Assembly: GCA_012103505.1 (NCBI GenBank)
Contig: WLWP01000002.1
Coordinates: 62,001-126,000 of the forward strand
Origin: Pseudomonadales bacterium
GTDB lineage: Bacteria; Pseudomonadota; Gammaproteobacteria; Pseudomonadales; Azotimanducaceae
Direction of reading: 5' to 3'
Length of the DNA stretch: 64,000 nt
Below the pieces are notes generated by a model, which searched no databases, had not been told where the DNA came from, and worked only from the letters and a program-made list of their open reading frames with translations. The position numbers and the translations under genes were made by a program. This document shows, piece after piece, positions 8,459 through 16,977 of the stretch. The stretch's first letter is position 1. Each line of letters begins with the position of its first letter.

Positions 8459-9541
8459 TTACTTGCTCAACACATAGTAGTTGTTAAGAGGATTATCCAC
8501 CGCCAAGCGCTCGAAGCCCGTAAACCCTGCGTTCGCAGTCATTTCACGCGCCAAACCCTCAGTAAATCCAAGTGTCCCAAGCCCAGCCCCGTCGGGTGTC
8601 GACATCGCAGAATTCATACACACCATCACCGAAAACCCGTACAACATGCCTGCCATGGGGTGCTTTGCCAGATTCTCTTCAAAAGTCTCAAAACCGCGGA
8701 TGTCCTCACACAACCAAACACCACCTCGCTTAAGAGATCGATAAATATCATCAATCAGTTGGGCTGGATACGGAGTGTCGTGAATGACGTCAAAGGTCGT
8801 CGCAAAGTCTATGCTTTCGTCTTGTGGCATCGGCTCATCTAAAGGATTAGCTACTTGGACGTTAGGTAGCCTCGCCTCTTCAAGATTACCCCGGGCGCGC
8901 TCCAACGCGTGCTCAGAAATGTCGTACCCCACAAACTCACTGTTGGGGTAATGGCGCGCCATTGCCAGCGTCGACAACGCACCACCGCAGCCAACATCGA
9001 TGACACGCGCGCCAACTGTCAAAGCCTCGTGCATCGTCTCGATATGAGGAATAAGTTCGGGGACCAACCGATGGTTTTTTGTGAATGCGCCCATGCGCTC
9101 AATCGCACAAGCGCAACTCGGACCGTGCTCGTCATAACTCATGCCGAGACCGGTACGGAATGCCTCTTGCAACCGATCAACAGCGGGTCCTACTGAGACC
9201 GCACTGTCAAAGGCACCCATCAGAAATGCCGGATGATCTTCGTTTAATAATACCGCTTCTGCTTCAGGACTTAAGGAGAAGAGGCCATCAGCAAACTCGA
9301 CCTGTCCCACACATGCCTGATGCTGTAGCCATTCTCGTACCCAACGCGGATGCAGCTCGCTCGCAGTGGCTAACTGCTCTGGTGTCGAGGGGCCGATTTC
9401 GCTCAAGTGCTGATAGAGATCAAGGCGATCCCCGAGAACAGTTATCGCACAGTTGAATCCCGCAGCAACCATATCGCCTGTCTGCTTGACGAAATACTTG
9501 AGCTTGTCACGATCCAATTTACGTGCCGCCTGACCAGACAT
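8459..9541 (-). CDS. class I SAM-dependent methyltransferase with winged-helix N-terminus
   Basis: From the chosen ATG at 9541 the protein has about 360 residues; an in-frame start at 9607 would add 22. Residues 1-90 look like the dimerising winged-helix domain of O-methyltransferase-like proteins (LSEIGPSTPEQLATASELHPRWVREWL). The SAM-binding site is RVIDVGCGGALSTLAMARHYP with YDISEHAL, and FDVIHDTPYP lies downstream. The overall shape resembles the Rv2258c type of methyltransferase. The target molecule is unknown. The gene stands alone between two oppositely oriented neighbours. Confidence 0.8.
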   Translation of the reverse strand: MSGQAARKLDRDKLKYFVKQTGDMVAAGFNCAITVLGDRLDLYQHLSEIGPSTPEQLATASELHPRWVREWLQHQACVGQVEFADGLFSLSPEAEAVLLNEDHPAFLMGAFDSAVSVGPAVDRLQEAFRTGLGMSYDEHGPSCACAIERMGAFTKNHRLVPELIPHIETMHEALTVGARVIDVGCGGALSTLAMARHYPNSEFVGYDISEHALERARGNLEEARLPNVQVANPLDEPMPQDESIDFATTFDVIHDTPYPAQLIDDIYRSLKRGGVWLCEDIRGFETFEENLAKHPMAGMLYGFSVMVCMNSAMSTPDGAGLGTLGFTEGLAREMTANAGFTGFERLAVDNPLNNYYVLSK

Positions 9542-9683
9542 ACCCACCCCAAAAATTGCAAGAGGCTCGATTGTTGTCGACGAAGGTGTCAGACGCAATA
9601 GCTGCAAACGTGATCAGGATCGTAGAACGCATTTCGTATCCGGGATACTGTATAGGACGACCCCAGTCTTCGGTTCATGAATC

Positions 9684-10364
9684 ATGCAATCTCGGCTCGC
9701 CCGCTTTTCGATCCCCCTTCTTCTAGCCTTGTTTGCTTACGGTGCTACCACCTCTGCAGAGATATATAGATGGGTCGATGAAGATGGCAAAGTTCACTTT
9801 ACCGATCAGAAACCAGCAGCAGGCAACGCGGAAAGCGTTGAACTTGAAATACCTGATGTGGGTGAGCCTGACGAAGGTGAACTACGGCGCCGAGAACTGC
9901 TCAAAAACGCGGAAGAGGATTTCGCCAACGACCGTCGGCGCGCGGAGGAACGCGCTGCAGACGAGCACCAGCGCCGCGTGGAACGACCAACCGGGTACGC
10001 TGCAAACAGGATGTGCGACGAAGCTCGCATTCGTTACGGTGTTTTACACGAGACGATGCCGATCTATTGGACAACCGACGATGAACTCCGTCCCGCTTGG
10101 TCTAACGACACCTACCAAGGCAGTCGGACCTATGTGGCAGATGCCGAGCGCCCTAATCTCATTGAAACAGTGCAAGAAAACATGAATCGAAATTGCGCCA
10201 ACCCCGGCGATATGCGGCTGCAACAAATGACTTATGCGTACTGGGAGCACAGCAATTGGTGTGCCGCATTTAAAGTAAAGATATCAACGGCACACCTAGC
10301 CCGATCCAAGACACCTCGCAGTACTATCGAGTCGATGGAAGAGGAATACGCCCGCGACTGCTAG
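9684..10364 (+). CDS. DUF4124 periplasmic protein
   Basis: This 226-residue exported protein has an N-terminal signal peptide (about residues 1-25, ending SAEIYRW). Directly after it comes the DUF4124 motif YRWVDEDGKVHFTDQKP. Residues 50-110 are very rich in Glu and Arg and look helical or coiled-coil, and four cysteines are spread over the last 120 residues. DUF4124 is a small envelope domain common in Gammaproteobacteria with no known reaction. The gene converges on the CmcJ-like gene, 19 bases away. Confidence 0.8.
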   Translation: MQSRLARFSIPLLLALFAYGATTSAEIYRWVDEDGKVHFTDQKPAAGNAESVELEIPDVGEPDEGELRRRELLKNAEEDFANDRRRAEERAADEHQRRVERPTGYAANRMCDEARIRYGVLHETMPIYWTTDDELRPAWSNDTYQGSRTYVADAERPNLIETVQENMNRNCANPGDMRLQQMTYAYWEHSNWCAAFKVKISTAHLARSKTPRSTIESMEEEYARDC

Positions 10365-10383
10365 AAATTCCTAGCGACTAACG

Positions 10384-11655
10384 CTAGAAAAAAACAAATG
10401 AGCGTACGACAACGTTCTTGCGACAAGCAGCATCTTCCCGTGCGGTAGGATCAACGCTCGCGGTGTGGAACGACCATCGTGATACCGATCCGTCAGTTTC
10501 CGAGTCATAGCACTTGAGCATCGACACCTCGTTTGGCTTCTGCTGCGGGAACCAATACCACTCGTGTTCGGGACGGTAGGTAAACCGCGTCGTCTCTCCG
10601 ACTCTGTCATCGTAGACACGATAGTTGGTTACATAGGGTTGGTCGGCGAACGAAGGCCACGCGCAAAGTACAAATGGATTTTGTTCCACCGTATGCATGG
10701 GTTTCGCAAGATTGATCGACATGAAGCGGCGCGACATTTTCTCATCGGCCTGCGCTTCCGTGTGGTTTTGCTCTCGACCAAAGTTCCGAAGATTTTTCGT
10801 TAGCAGCTCACGACAACGTACCCTGCCGCTATTGTCGTTGAGATCGTTATGCACCAAGTTGGCGTAGTTTGCGTTAACCCCCGGATTCTTGTTGTCCTGA
10901 TCTTCGGTCCGATCACCCTCATAGTCTTTGTCAAAAACATCGTGGTTATAGACCAGCGCGTCCGTTGCATCTGGAAAAAACTCGAGTAGGAGTTTTTCCA
11001 TTTCTGGATAAAAGACCCGTTCCACCTCAGCAGCGTCGTAGAAGTTCTGGCATGCAGACTCGCAATGCGCCAACGAGACACCGAGTCGATCCATACATTC
11101 CGGGCTGCTTGGGTTCAAACCAGGGTAGTACTCTTCAATCCGGCGCGCATCGCGCATTACTTGGGGAAAGTACAGACAACGTCTATTGTTATCACGTTCG
11201 TCTTGGCGCAGCGCTTGTGCCTCCGCTTGTCTCGCGGGATCGTGCCAAAGGGCATTGGAAGAGACTATCGAGTACGAAGGCGCCTCGTGGATCGAATAGC
11301 GCAGAGGAATCGCCAAGCCGCCCTCCGGAGCTTCTATATTGTTGTCTTTGATGTGCTCAAGACACTCTGCATAGCGCCTAAAACCAATACCCCACTTCGT
11401 CTGGATAGGACCGGGCGGAGAATTTTCAATAAGGTCGATGACCGCTTGGCCTTCGCCAGTCGCAATCTGAGTAAGAGCCGCTTCGGTTGCGGCAGTCGTG
11501 CCTGCATCCCCGTCGCGATCAAATGACATGTACGACAATCCACCATTAGCGGCTATCGGTGGGGCTTGACCTGCGGTTAACTGTAATGGCGGCACAAAAG
11601 GCGTGCTCCCAGCTTCAGCGTTGACATCATGCTCATCTATTCTCTGTTCACTCAT
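10384..11655 (-). CDS. CmcJ/NvfI-like putative oxidoreductase
   Basis: This 423-residue protein shows landmarks of the CmcJ/NvfI (AsaB-like) family: VYNHDVFDK, the HNDLND stretch, SINLAKPMHTVEQNPFVLCAW, EWYWFPQQKPNEVSMLKCYDS, and SFHTASVDPTA near the end. Family members act in fungal and actinobacterial secondary metabolism and include non-haem Fe/2-oxoglutarate-like enzymes; CmcJ takes part in cephamycin methoxylation. About 80 extra residues at the N-terminus, poor in charge pattern, precede the core. Cysteines are unusually many (10 or more). No biosynthetic partner genes are next to it. The product assignment is at family level only. Confidence 0.65.
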   Translation of the reverse strand: MSEQRIDEHDVNAEAGSTPFVPPLQLTAGQAPPIAANGGLSYMSFDRDGDAGTTAATEAALTQIATGEGQAVIDLIENSPPGPIQTKWGIGFRRYAECLEHIKDNNIEAPEGGLAIPLRYSIHEAPSYSIVSSNALWHDPARQAEAQALRQDERDNNRRCLYFPQVMRDARRIEEYYPGLNPSSPECMDRLGVSLAHCESACQNFYDAAEVERVFYPEMEKLLLEFFPDATDALVYNHDVFDKDYEGDRTEDQDNKNPGVNANYANLVHNDLNDNSGRVRCRELLTKNLRNFGREQNHTEAQADEKMSRRFMSINLAKPMHTVEQNPFVLCAWPSFADQPYVTNYRVYDDRVGETTRFTYRPEHEWYWFPQQKPNEVSMLKCYDSETDGSVSRWSFHTASVDPTAREDAACRKNVVVRSFVFF

Positions 11656-11755
11656 TTCTTTATTCCCGTGTCTCTTCGAGGCCCCTAGATCATTTCGTTA
11701 TCATGGCATACAGAAATATCCCCTGTACACCTCACGAAATCGGGCGATTCTGGCT

Positions 11756-12664
11756 TCACTTAAGACTCTCGAAGGGCGCTGGGGCCACGTCACGCTCCGC
11801 CAGCCAAATACCAACAAGCACAAGCGCCAATGCCAAGCCGTGAAACCCCTGGAACTGTTCACCTAGATAAACGACGGCAATGACAGTGCCGAACACCGGA
11901 ACAAGATTGACGAATATTCCAGCCCGGTCTGGGCCTATGATCTCGACGCCACGAATGAACATGATCTGAGCAAGTAACGTCGGAAATAATGCAACCAACA
12001 GGATTAAACCCCAACCTCGTTGAGTTGGCATTTGAACCTCTCCGAGCCAAGCCTCGGCCGCGACCATCGGCAGTGATGCGATTAAAGCGGATGCTGCCAA
12101 AACGGTAAACAACCCAAGTGCAGAGCTATTTGGTCGACGCCGTAAGCCCACCGTATAAGCTGCATAAACAATCGTCGCCACAATCAAAATTAGATCTCCG
12201 GTATTCAAACGGAGTTCTAACAATCGATCGATTTCACCATGCGATGCGACGACGACCACCCCTACCAAAGTCACAACAGCTCCTACCCACTGCAGTTTTC
12301 GCGTCGGGGTACCGTATGCGGCGATGGCTCCGATCAGGACGAAAACAGGCATCATCGCAGTGATGATTCCCATATTTATCGCAGACGTGTATTGCGCTGC
12401 CATGAAAAACATACCGTTAAACACAGAAAACCCAAAAGCGCCCATAAGAAAGACAAAACCGAGGTGTGGTTTTAGCGAAGGCCAGTCACGGGCAAGGTTC
12501 TTTCTGTTGAAAACGACCAACAAAGTCACGACGATGAACCAGCGAAGTGCGACTACCATCATCGGCGACACCTCACCGACAGTTAGTTTCGCAAAGGTCG
12601 TATTCGCACCAAAACACAGCGCAGTAAATGTCAGGTAAAGGTATGCCGTCGTCGTACTAGGCAC
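11756..12664 (-). CDS. EamA-type (DMT) permease
   Basis: This is a 302-residue membrane protein with about ten helices in two EamA repeats. The N-terminal repeat carries LTFTALCFGANTTFAKL and MVVALRWF; the second repeat starts near residue 150 (LILIVATIVYAAYTVGL) and ends with FQGFHGLALALVLVGIWLAE. Such drug/metabolite exporters move amino acids, nucleosides or small metabolites; nothing here identifies the cargo. It is transcribed leftwards, divergent from the YkgJ-type gene, with about 143 bases between the two starts. Confidence 0.87.
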   Translation of the reverse strand: MPSTTTAYLYLTFTALCFGANTTFAKLTVGEVSPMMVVALRWFIVVTLLVVFNRKNLARDWPSLKPHLGFVFLMGAFGFSVFNGMFFMAAQYTSAINMGIITAMMPVFVLIGAIAAYGTPTRKLQWVGAVVTLVGVVVVASHGEIDRLLELRLNTGDLILIVATIVYAAYTVGLRRRPNSSALGLFTVLAASALIASLPMVAAEAWLGEVQMPTQRGWGLILLVALFPTLLAQIMFIRGVEIIGPDRAGIFVNLVPVFGTVIAVVYLGEQFQGFHGLALALVLVGIWLAERDVAPAPFESLK

Positions 12665-12807
12665 TGGTCAACTTAGCTTCGAGGAATGAAGACGAAAGTT
12701 AGAGGGTCTGCTCATCGGTTACAACAAATCTCGACGCTGCACACAGATGCCACCGCCGACGGAACCTTTCTGCGTTAAGATACGGATTCACTGTTTCTGA
12801 CCACACG

Positions 12808-13380
12808 ATGACGAAAGCTGCTGGCCCATTCGACGACTGGCTCGTCGCCACAGATACTGTTTTGCGCACCAATGGGACCGCGGATGTGCCATGCGGTACG
12901 TGCAATGCGTGTTGTCGATCCGGCCAGTTCATCCAAGTTACGCCAGCCGACACCAGCGCTCTTGCCGTCATAGATCCACAGCTACTCTTCCCAGCACCTG
13001 GTAAACCCGAAATTATGATTCTTGGCTTTGACGAAAAAGGCCATTGCCCGCTTCTAAAAGATGATCACTGCTCAATCTACGACTCACGTCCACAAGCCTG
13101 TCGTACCTACGACTGTCGCGTCTTCGCTGCCGCACAGATCGACCCGGACGACCAACCCCTGATTAAGGACGCTATCTCTGATTGGGAGTTTGCCGAGCCG
13201 AACACAAAACAAATCGCAGTCAGCCGTGCCGCACGCTATATCCGAAAACATAGTCCGCGTCTCGGCTCACACCACGGGAGTTCAGCAATTCAGCTGTCGC
13301 TAAGCGCGATAAAAATCCACGACCTCTTTTTGGAAAACGGCGCACCCGACTTTCATCAGGTGCGTAGCCGACTCTCTTAG
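12808..13380 (+). CDS. YkgJ-type cysteine cluster protein
   Basis: This 190-residue protein carries the YkgJ (CxxCxxCC) pattern: PCGTCNACCRSGQF near residues 29-42 and CPLLKDDHCSIYDSRPQACRTYDCRVF near residues 77-105. The eight cysteines are placed to bind a metal cluster, proposed in this family to be zinc or Fe-S; the reaction is unknown. The stop codon overlaps the stop of the convergent LLM gene by 4 bases. Confidence 0.82.
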   Translation: MTKAAGPFDDWLVATDTVLRTNGTADVPCGTCNACCRSGQFIQVTPADTSALAVIDPQLLFPAPGKPEIMILGFDEKGHCPLLKDDHCSIYDSRPQACRTYDCRVFAAAQIDPDDQPLIKDAISDWEFAEPNTKQIAVSRAARYIRKHSPRLGSHHGSSAIQLSLSAIKIHDLFLENGAPDFHQVRSRLS

Positions 13381-14381
13381 AGAAGTTCCTCTGCCATGAA
13401 TTGGAGCGTTGCTGGATCAGCGCTACCGACATTTAGCTGCGTGACCGGCGAATCCTTCCATGCCTGCAGCCGCTCACGGATGCGCTCCTTCGGGCCGACC
13501 AAAGCAATTTCATCCGCGAGCTCATCTGGAACCGCGGCAATGGCTTGGTCGCGCTGACCAGACATAAAGAGATCCTGAATTTTGTCGGCGGCCTCAGCGT
13601 AACCAAAGCGCGACACGTGGTCTTTGTGCACATTGAAGGACTTAGCGCCCATGCCACCTACGTAGAACCCAACATTCTGCTTAATCTGGCCTAGAGCCCG
13701 ATCGACATCGTCATCGATAATCACAGGTACCGCAGCAGCTATTTCAAACTGCGGTGTCCGTATCGCCATGGCATCTTTGTACACATCCATCATCTTGTAA
13801 GGCGAGATGAACATAGGAATCCAGCCATCGCAGACTTCGGCCGAAAGCGCCACGTTTTTAGGTCCCTCAGCACCAAGGTAAACCGGGATATGTTCACGCA
13901 CAGGATGCTGAATGAGCTTTAGCGGTTTGCCTAAACCAGTACCGCCCTGCAATGGCAGCTGATAATGCTCGCCTTCGAAGGCGACAGGATCTTTGCGTTC
14001 CACAATTTTACGAAAAATCTGCACCCACTCCCGGGTCCGCGCTAACGGCTTCGGATAGGGTTGACCGTACCAACCCTCAACGACTTGCGGACCAGGAACA
14101 CCGATACCCAAGATTAGGCGGCCGTTAGACAAATAATCTAACGCCACCGCGTGCATAGCTGCGCTCGCTGGCGTCCGTGCGCTTATTTGCATGATCGACG
14201 TCCCGAGGTTGATGCGCTCGGTATGTGCGCCAACCCAAGCGAGCGGCGTAAAACAGTCAGCGCCATAGATCTCTGGACACCAGATCGTGTCATAGCCTAA
14301 ATTTTCGGCTTCTTGGGCTAATGCAATAATCTTGGCACCACCTGGTGCACCCATCGGACCAACTCCCAAACCTAGTTTCAT
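13377..14381 (-). CDS. LLM-class flavin-dependent oxidoreductase
   Basis: This 334-residue luciferase-like TIM-barrel enzyme has the typical start MKLGLGVGPMGAP, then IWCPEIYGADCFTPLAWVGA, INLGTSIMQISARTPASAAM, and GRLILGIGVPGPQVVEGWYG near residue 90. Its closest general type is the F420-dependent N5,N10-methylenetetrahydromethanopterin-reductase-like group. In Gammaproteobacteria such proteins may use FMN or F420; the sequence does not decide this. It is the first of three LLM genes in the window. Confidence 0.87.
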   Translation of the reverse strand: MKLGLGVGPMGAPGGAKIIALAQEAENLGYDTIWCPEIYGADCFTPLAWVGAHTERINLGTSIMQISARTPASAAMHAVALDYLSNGRLILGIGVPGPQVVEGWYGQPYPKPLARTREWVQIFRKIVERKDPVAFEGEHYQLPLQGGTGLGKPLKLIQHPVREHIPVYLGAEGPKNVALSAEVCDGWIPMFISPYKMMDVYKDAMAIRTPQFEIAAAVPVIIDDDVDRALGQIKQNVGFYVGGMGAKSFNVHKDHVSRFGYAEAADKIQDLFMSGQRDQAIAAVPDELADEIALVGPKERIRERLQAWKDSPVTQLNVGSADPATLQFMAEELL

Positions 14382-14458
14382 CGCGTTCTCCTTCCACTCT
14401 TTGAAATCTCGATGGTCATAAGCTTACACTGCTCGCTTATTCGATTGTTAGGTTCACC

Positions 14459-15409
14459 ATGTCATCAACTGTCCAGACGTTTCCCAAAGCAGAAATAATT
14501 CCGGTCAACGGTATCGAGCTCGAAGTGTTTCAAGCTGGCGCCGGGCGCCCCATCGTGTTGTGTCATGGCTGGCCAGAACACGCGTTTTCATGGCGTCACC
14601 AGATTGAACCTTTGGTGGCGGCGGGCTATCACGTCATCGTACCCAACCAGCGTGGTTACGGCGGCTCAACCAAACCTGACGATGTTGTCGAGTACGACAT
14701 CGATCATCTCACCGGTGATCTAGCTGGCTTACTAGACCACTTTGGCTATGACGATGCGTTGTTCGTCGGTCACGACTGGGGGGCGATCGTTGTCTGGAAC
14801 ATGGCGATGATGCATCCGAATCGCGTCGCAGGTGTGGTAAACCTTAGTGTTCCATTCATGGAACGTGGGCCATCAGAGTGGGTTGGATTCTGGGAAAAAA
14901 TGCTGGGTGGAGATTTCTACATCGTTCACTTCAATCGCCAGCCTGGCGTCGCAGATGCAGCGTTCCTTGAAAACTGCGACCAGTTCTTACGCAACATGTA
15001 TCGCACGAACCAATGGCAACACCCAGCGCCAGAGCTTGCGCCAGGCATGCCGCTCATCGCGATGAGTACTACATCTGATCTGTCAGGCGAGTTATTGATG
15101 AGCGAAGCTGAGCTAAACGTATTTGCCGATGCCTTCAAACAAAGCGGCTTCACGGGTGGCATAAATTGGTACCGGAACTTCAGTCGCAACTGGGAAATAT
15201 TGGGTGACTACGAACAAAAAATCACTCAGCCAACCCTCATGATCTACGGGAGCCACGACAGCGTGCCAAAGTCTGCCAACCTAGGTGAATTTGTCCCCGA
15301 TTTAGAGGTTTGCGAGTTTGACTGCGGCCATTGGATCCAACAAGAGCGACCAAGCGAGACCAACACTGCCCTTCTCGATTGGGTCAGTCGTCGCTACCCG
15401 GGCTCGTAA
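14459..15409 (+). CDS. epoxide hydrolase-like alpha/beta hydrolase
   Basis: Features of this 316-residue protein point to the Asp-nucleophile branch of the fold. They are CHGWPEHAFSWRHQIEPL near residue 34, VPNQRGYGGSTKP, the nucleophile elbow VGHDWGAIVVW (Asp in place of Ser) near residue 103, a cap domain holding INWYRNF, the acid region IYGSHDSVP, and the catalytic His in FDCGHWIQQERP near residue 293. This combination is typical of soluble epoxide hydrolases and related dehalogenases; the cap Tyr favours epoxide hydrolase. It is divergent from the LLM gene, 77 bases away, so the two may share a control region. Confidence 0.85.
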   Translation: MSSTVQTFPKAEIIPVNGIELEVFQAGAGRPIVLCHGWPEHAFSWRHQIEPLVAAGYHVIVPNQRGYGGSTKPDDVVEYDIDHLTGDLAGLLDHFGYDDALFVGHDWGAIVVWNMAMMHPNRVAGVVNLSVPFMERGPSEWVGFWEKMLGGDFYIVHFNRQPGVADAAFLENCDQFLRNMYRTNQWQHPAPELAPGMPLIAMSTTSDLSGELLMSEAELNVFADAFKQSGFTGGINWYRNFSRNWEILGDYEQKITQPTLMIYGSHDSVPKSANLGEFVPDLEVCEFDCGHWIQQERPSETNTALLDWVSRRYPGS

Positions 15410-15430
15410 CTGTTCGACTATCGTTTTCTG

Positions 15431-15820
15431 TTAGCCAGCGAGAATTGTCCGCATGGCGCCAACTATGGCGGCGATGATCAAAATCACCGATGAAACCATC
15501 GTGACGATCATTCCTTTACCCCGGGTGTCTGGCTCTACAATGTAGCAACGAAAGTACCACGCCCGTCCGACTAGGAAACCGACACCGCAAGCGGTCGCTA
15601 GAAGATCGTTCGCGTAGTAGCCACAGGCATAGACTGCAGGAACAAAGACCATGAGTTGTTCGAGCGTGTTCTGATGCGCCCTATGAAAGCGCTCAAAAAC
15701 CTCATCTCCGGTCACAGCAGGTGCAGTAACACCATGCCGTCCGCGCGCACGTCCAACAGCAAACCCAAAATACATAAACTGCACTAGAGCCAGCATTACA
15801 ATGATGGTTATGTAGACCAA
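15431..15820 (-). CDS. MAPEG family membrane protein
   Basis: This 129-residue protein has four hydrophobic helices and the family motif FERFHRAHQNTLEQLMVFVPAVY near residues 43-66, where Arg and Glu of FxRxxRAHxNTxE are kept. MAPEG proteins are glutathione-dependent membrane enzymes in eukaryotes; bacterial versions may be glutathione transferases or peroxidases, but most are untested. The start is TTG, preceded by GGGGAAAAAG. It lies 22 bases downstream of the thioesterase gene and is probably cotranscribed with it. Confidence 0.85.
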   Translation of the reverse strand: MVYITIIVMLALVQFMYFGFAVGRARGRHGVTAPAVTGDEVFERFHRAHQNTLEQLMVFVPAVYACGYYANDLLATACGVGFLVGRAWYFRCYIVEPDTRGKGMIVTMVSSVILIIAAIVGAMRTILAG

Positions 15821-15842
15821 CTTTTTCCCCTAAATTAAGCGA

Positions 15843-16280
15843 TCACTTTGCCTGCATAAATGATGCAGTCGCTTCAGCATACACAAACTCATCATTCGCC
15901 CCAATGACCTTGCCTTCCATCACGGTTAGGCGCCCTTTGCGCTTTTGGCAACGCCCCTCCAAATACACTGGTGTATGGATCGGTAACTCAGCCCTGTAGC
16001 GGATATCGGCTTTTGCCGTGAACGCGTGTTCACCTTGGAGCCATAACCAATTCGCCATCACATCGTCCAACAGACTAAAAACGATACCGCCATGTGTTAC
16101 TTGGGCGTAACCCATATGAACTTCTCCCGGCGTAAACTCGCCGCGGCACACGCCATCTTCGAGTCGAAACCGAACTTTCAGTCCGATCGGATTACCAGGT
16201 CCACAGACAAAGCAGTGATTGGCCTCGGAACCTAATCCCGCTGTTCTCTTTTCAACGTCGCCCTCTGCCATGTCTGCCAC
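15843..16280 (-). CDS. PaaI-type hot-dog thioesterase
   Basis: This is a 145-residue single hot-dog domain. The pattern THGGIVFSLLDDVMANWLW near residues 66-84 holds the HGG and Asp positions expected of acyl-CoA thioesterases of the PaaI group. Before it, CFVCGPGNPIGLKVRF (residues 23-38) is the usual CFVCG opening of these proteins. It probably hydrolyses an acyl-CoA in the cytoplasm; chain preference cannot be read from the sequence. A CoA pyrophosphatase gene starts divergently 66 bases away. Confidence 0.85.
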   Translation of the reverse strand: MADMAEGDVEKRTAGLGSEANHCFVCGPGNPIGLKVRFRLEDGVCRGEFTPGEVHMGYAQVTHGGIVFSLLDDVMANWLWLQGEHAFTAKADIRYRAELPIHTPVYLEGRCQKRKGRLTVMEGKVIGANDEFVYAEATASFMQAK

Positions 16281-16346
16281 TGTCTTTGGGTATCTCGCCG
16301 TCTATCTAAACGCGGTATGATGCCTACTTTTTAACGAACCGGCACC

Positions 16347-16952
16347 TTGTTTACCCTAGACCACATACGCTCAGTGATCTCAAATCACGCACACCAAGAA
16401 GTCACCCCCAAGGCGACCACCCGCCAGGCGGCCGTCGCTATCATCATGCGTCAGTCGCAGGGTGAACTCGAAATGTTATTCATCAAGCGTGCCGACAAAG
16501 ATGGCGATCCATGGTCAGGTCATATGGCATTTCCCGGTGGTCACAAGGATCCTGTCGACGACAGCCTGGAAGACGCTGCTCGGCGTGAGACACTAGAAGA
16601 GATCGATTTAGATTTAAGCGACGCCCAATATCTAGGTGCGCTTGACCATCAACACGCACAACCGCGTGGGCGCCGATTAGATATGCTGATCGCACCGCAT
16701 GTTTTCTTGATCGATGGCGACCCTATTTTCAATCCGAACTACGAAGTCGCAGAGGTTGTGTGGACATCACTCGGCGCGATGGCCCGCAATGAAATTCATG
16801 ACACAGAAACAAAACCGATGGCTGGCACCCCAACGATCTTCAATGGCTACCGCCTCGAACGGGGTCACTTTGTGTGGGGTCTGACTTATCGGATTCTGAA
16901 GACCTTCTTCACAACCCTCGATCCAGATTGGATACCGCCTAAAGAGCTGTAA
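16347..16952 (+). CDS. NUDIX hydrolase, CoA pyrophosphatase-like
   Basis: This 201-residue enzyme has the NudL-style Nudix box AFPGGHKDPVDDSLEDAARRETLEE near residues 61-85, given here as landmarks PGG, DD, RETLEE; the spacing fits the CoA diphosphatase subgroup rather than the generic box. FIKRADKDGDPWSGHMAFPG before it matches the same group. The likely reaction splits CoA or acyl-CoA to 4'-phosphopantetheine and 3',5'-ADP. The best start is TTG at 16347; no ATG fits before the domain. It sits divergent from the thioesterase gene, fitting a role in CoA-ester turnover. Confidence 0.85.
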   Translation: MFTLDHIRSVISNHAHQEVTPKATTRQAAVAIIMRQSQGELEMLFIKRADKDGDPWSGHMAFPGGHKDPVDDSLEDAARRETLEEIDLDLSDAQYLGALDHQHAQPRGRRLDMLIAPHVFLIDGDPIFNPNYEVAEVVWTSLGAMARNEIHDTETKPMAGTPTIFNGYRLERGHFVWGLTYRILKTFFTTLDPDWIPPKEL

Positions 16953-16977
16953 CTGTGAACCCTCCTGGGCGCTTGGA

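Noticed and set aside
10369..10386. CTAGCG/CGCTAG inverted repeat between convergent genes as a terminator
   Set aside because: Followed by A, not T, on the plus strand and by a poor T stretch on the minus strand; it overlaps the stop codon of the CmcJ-like gene.
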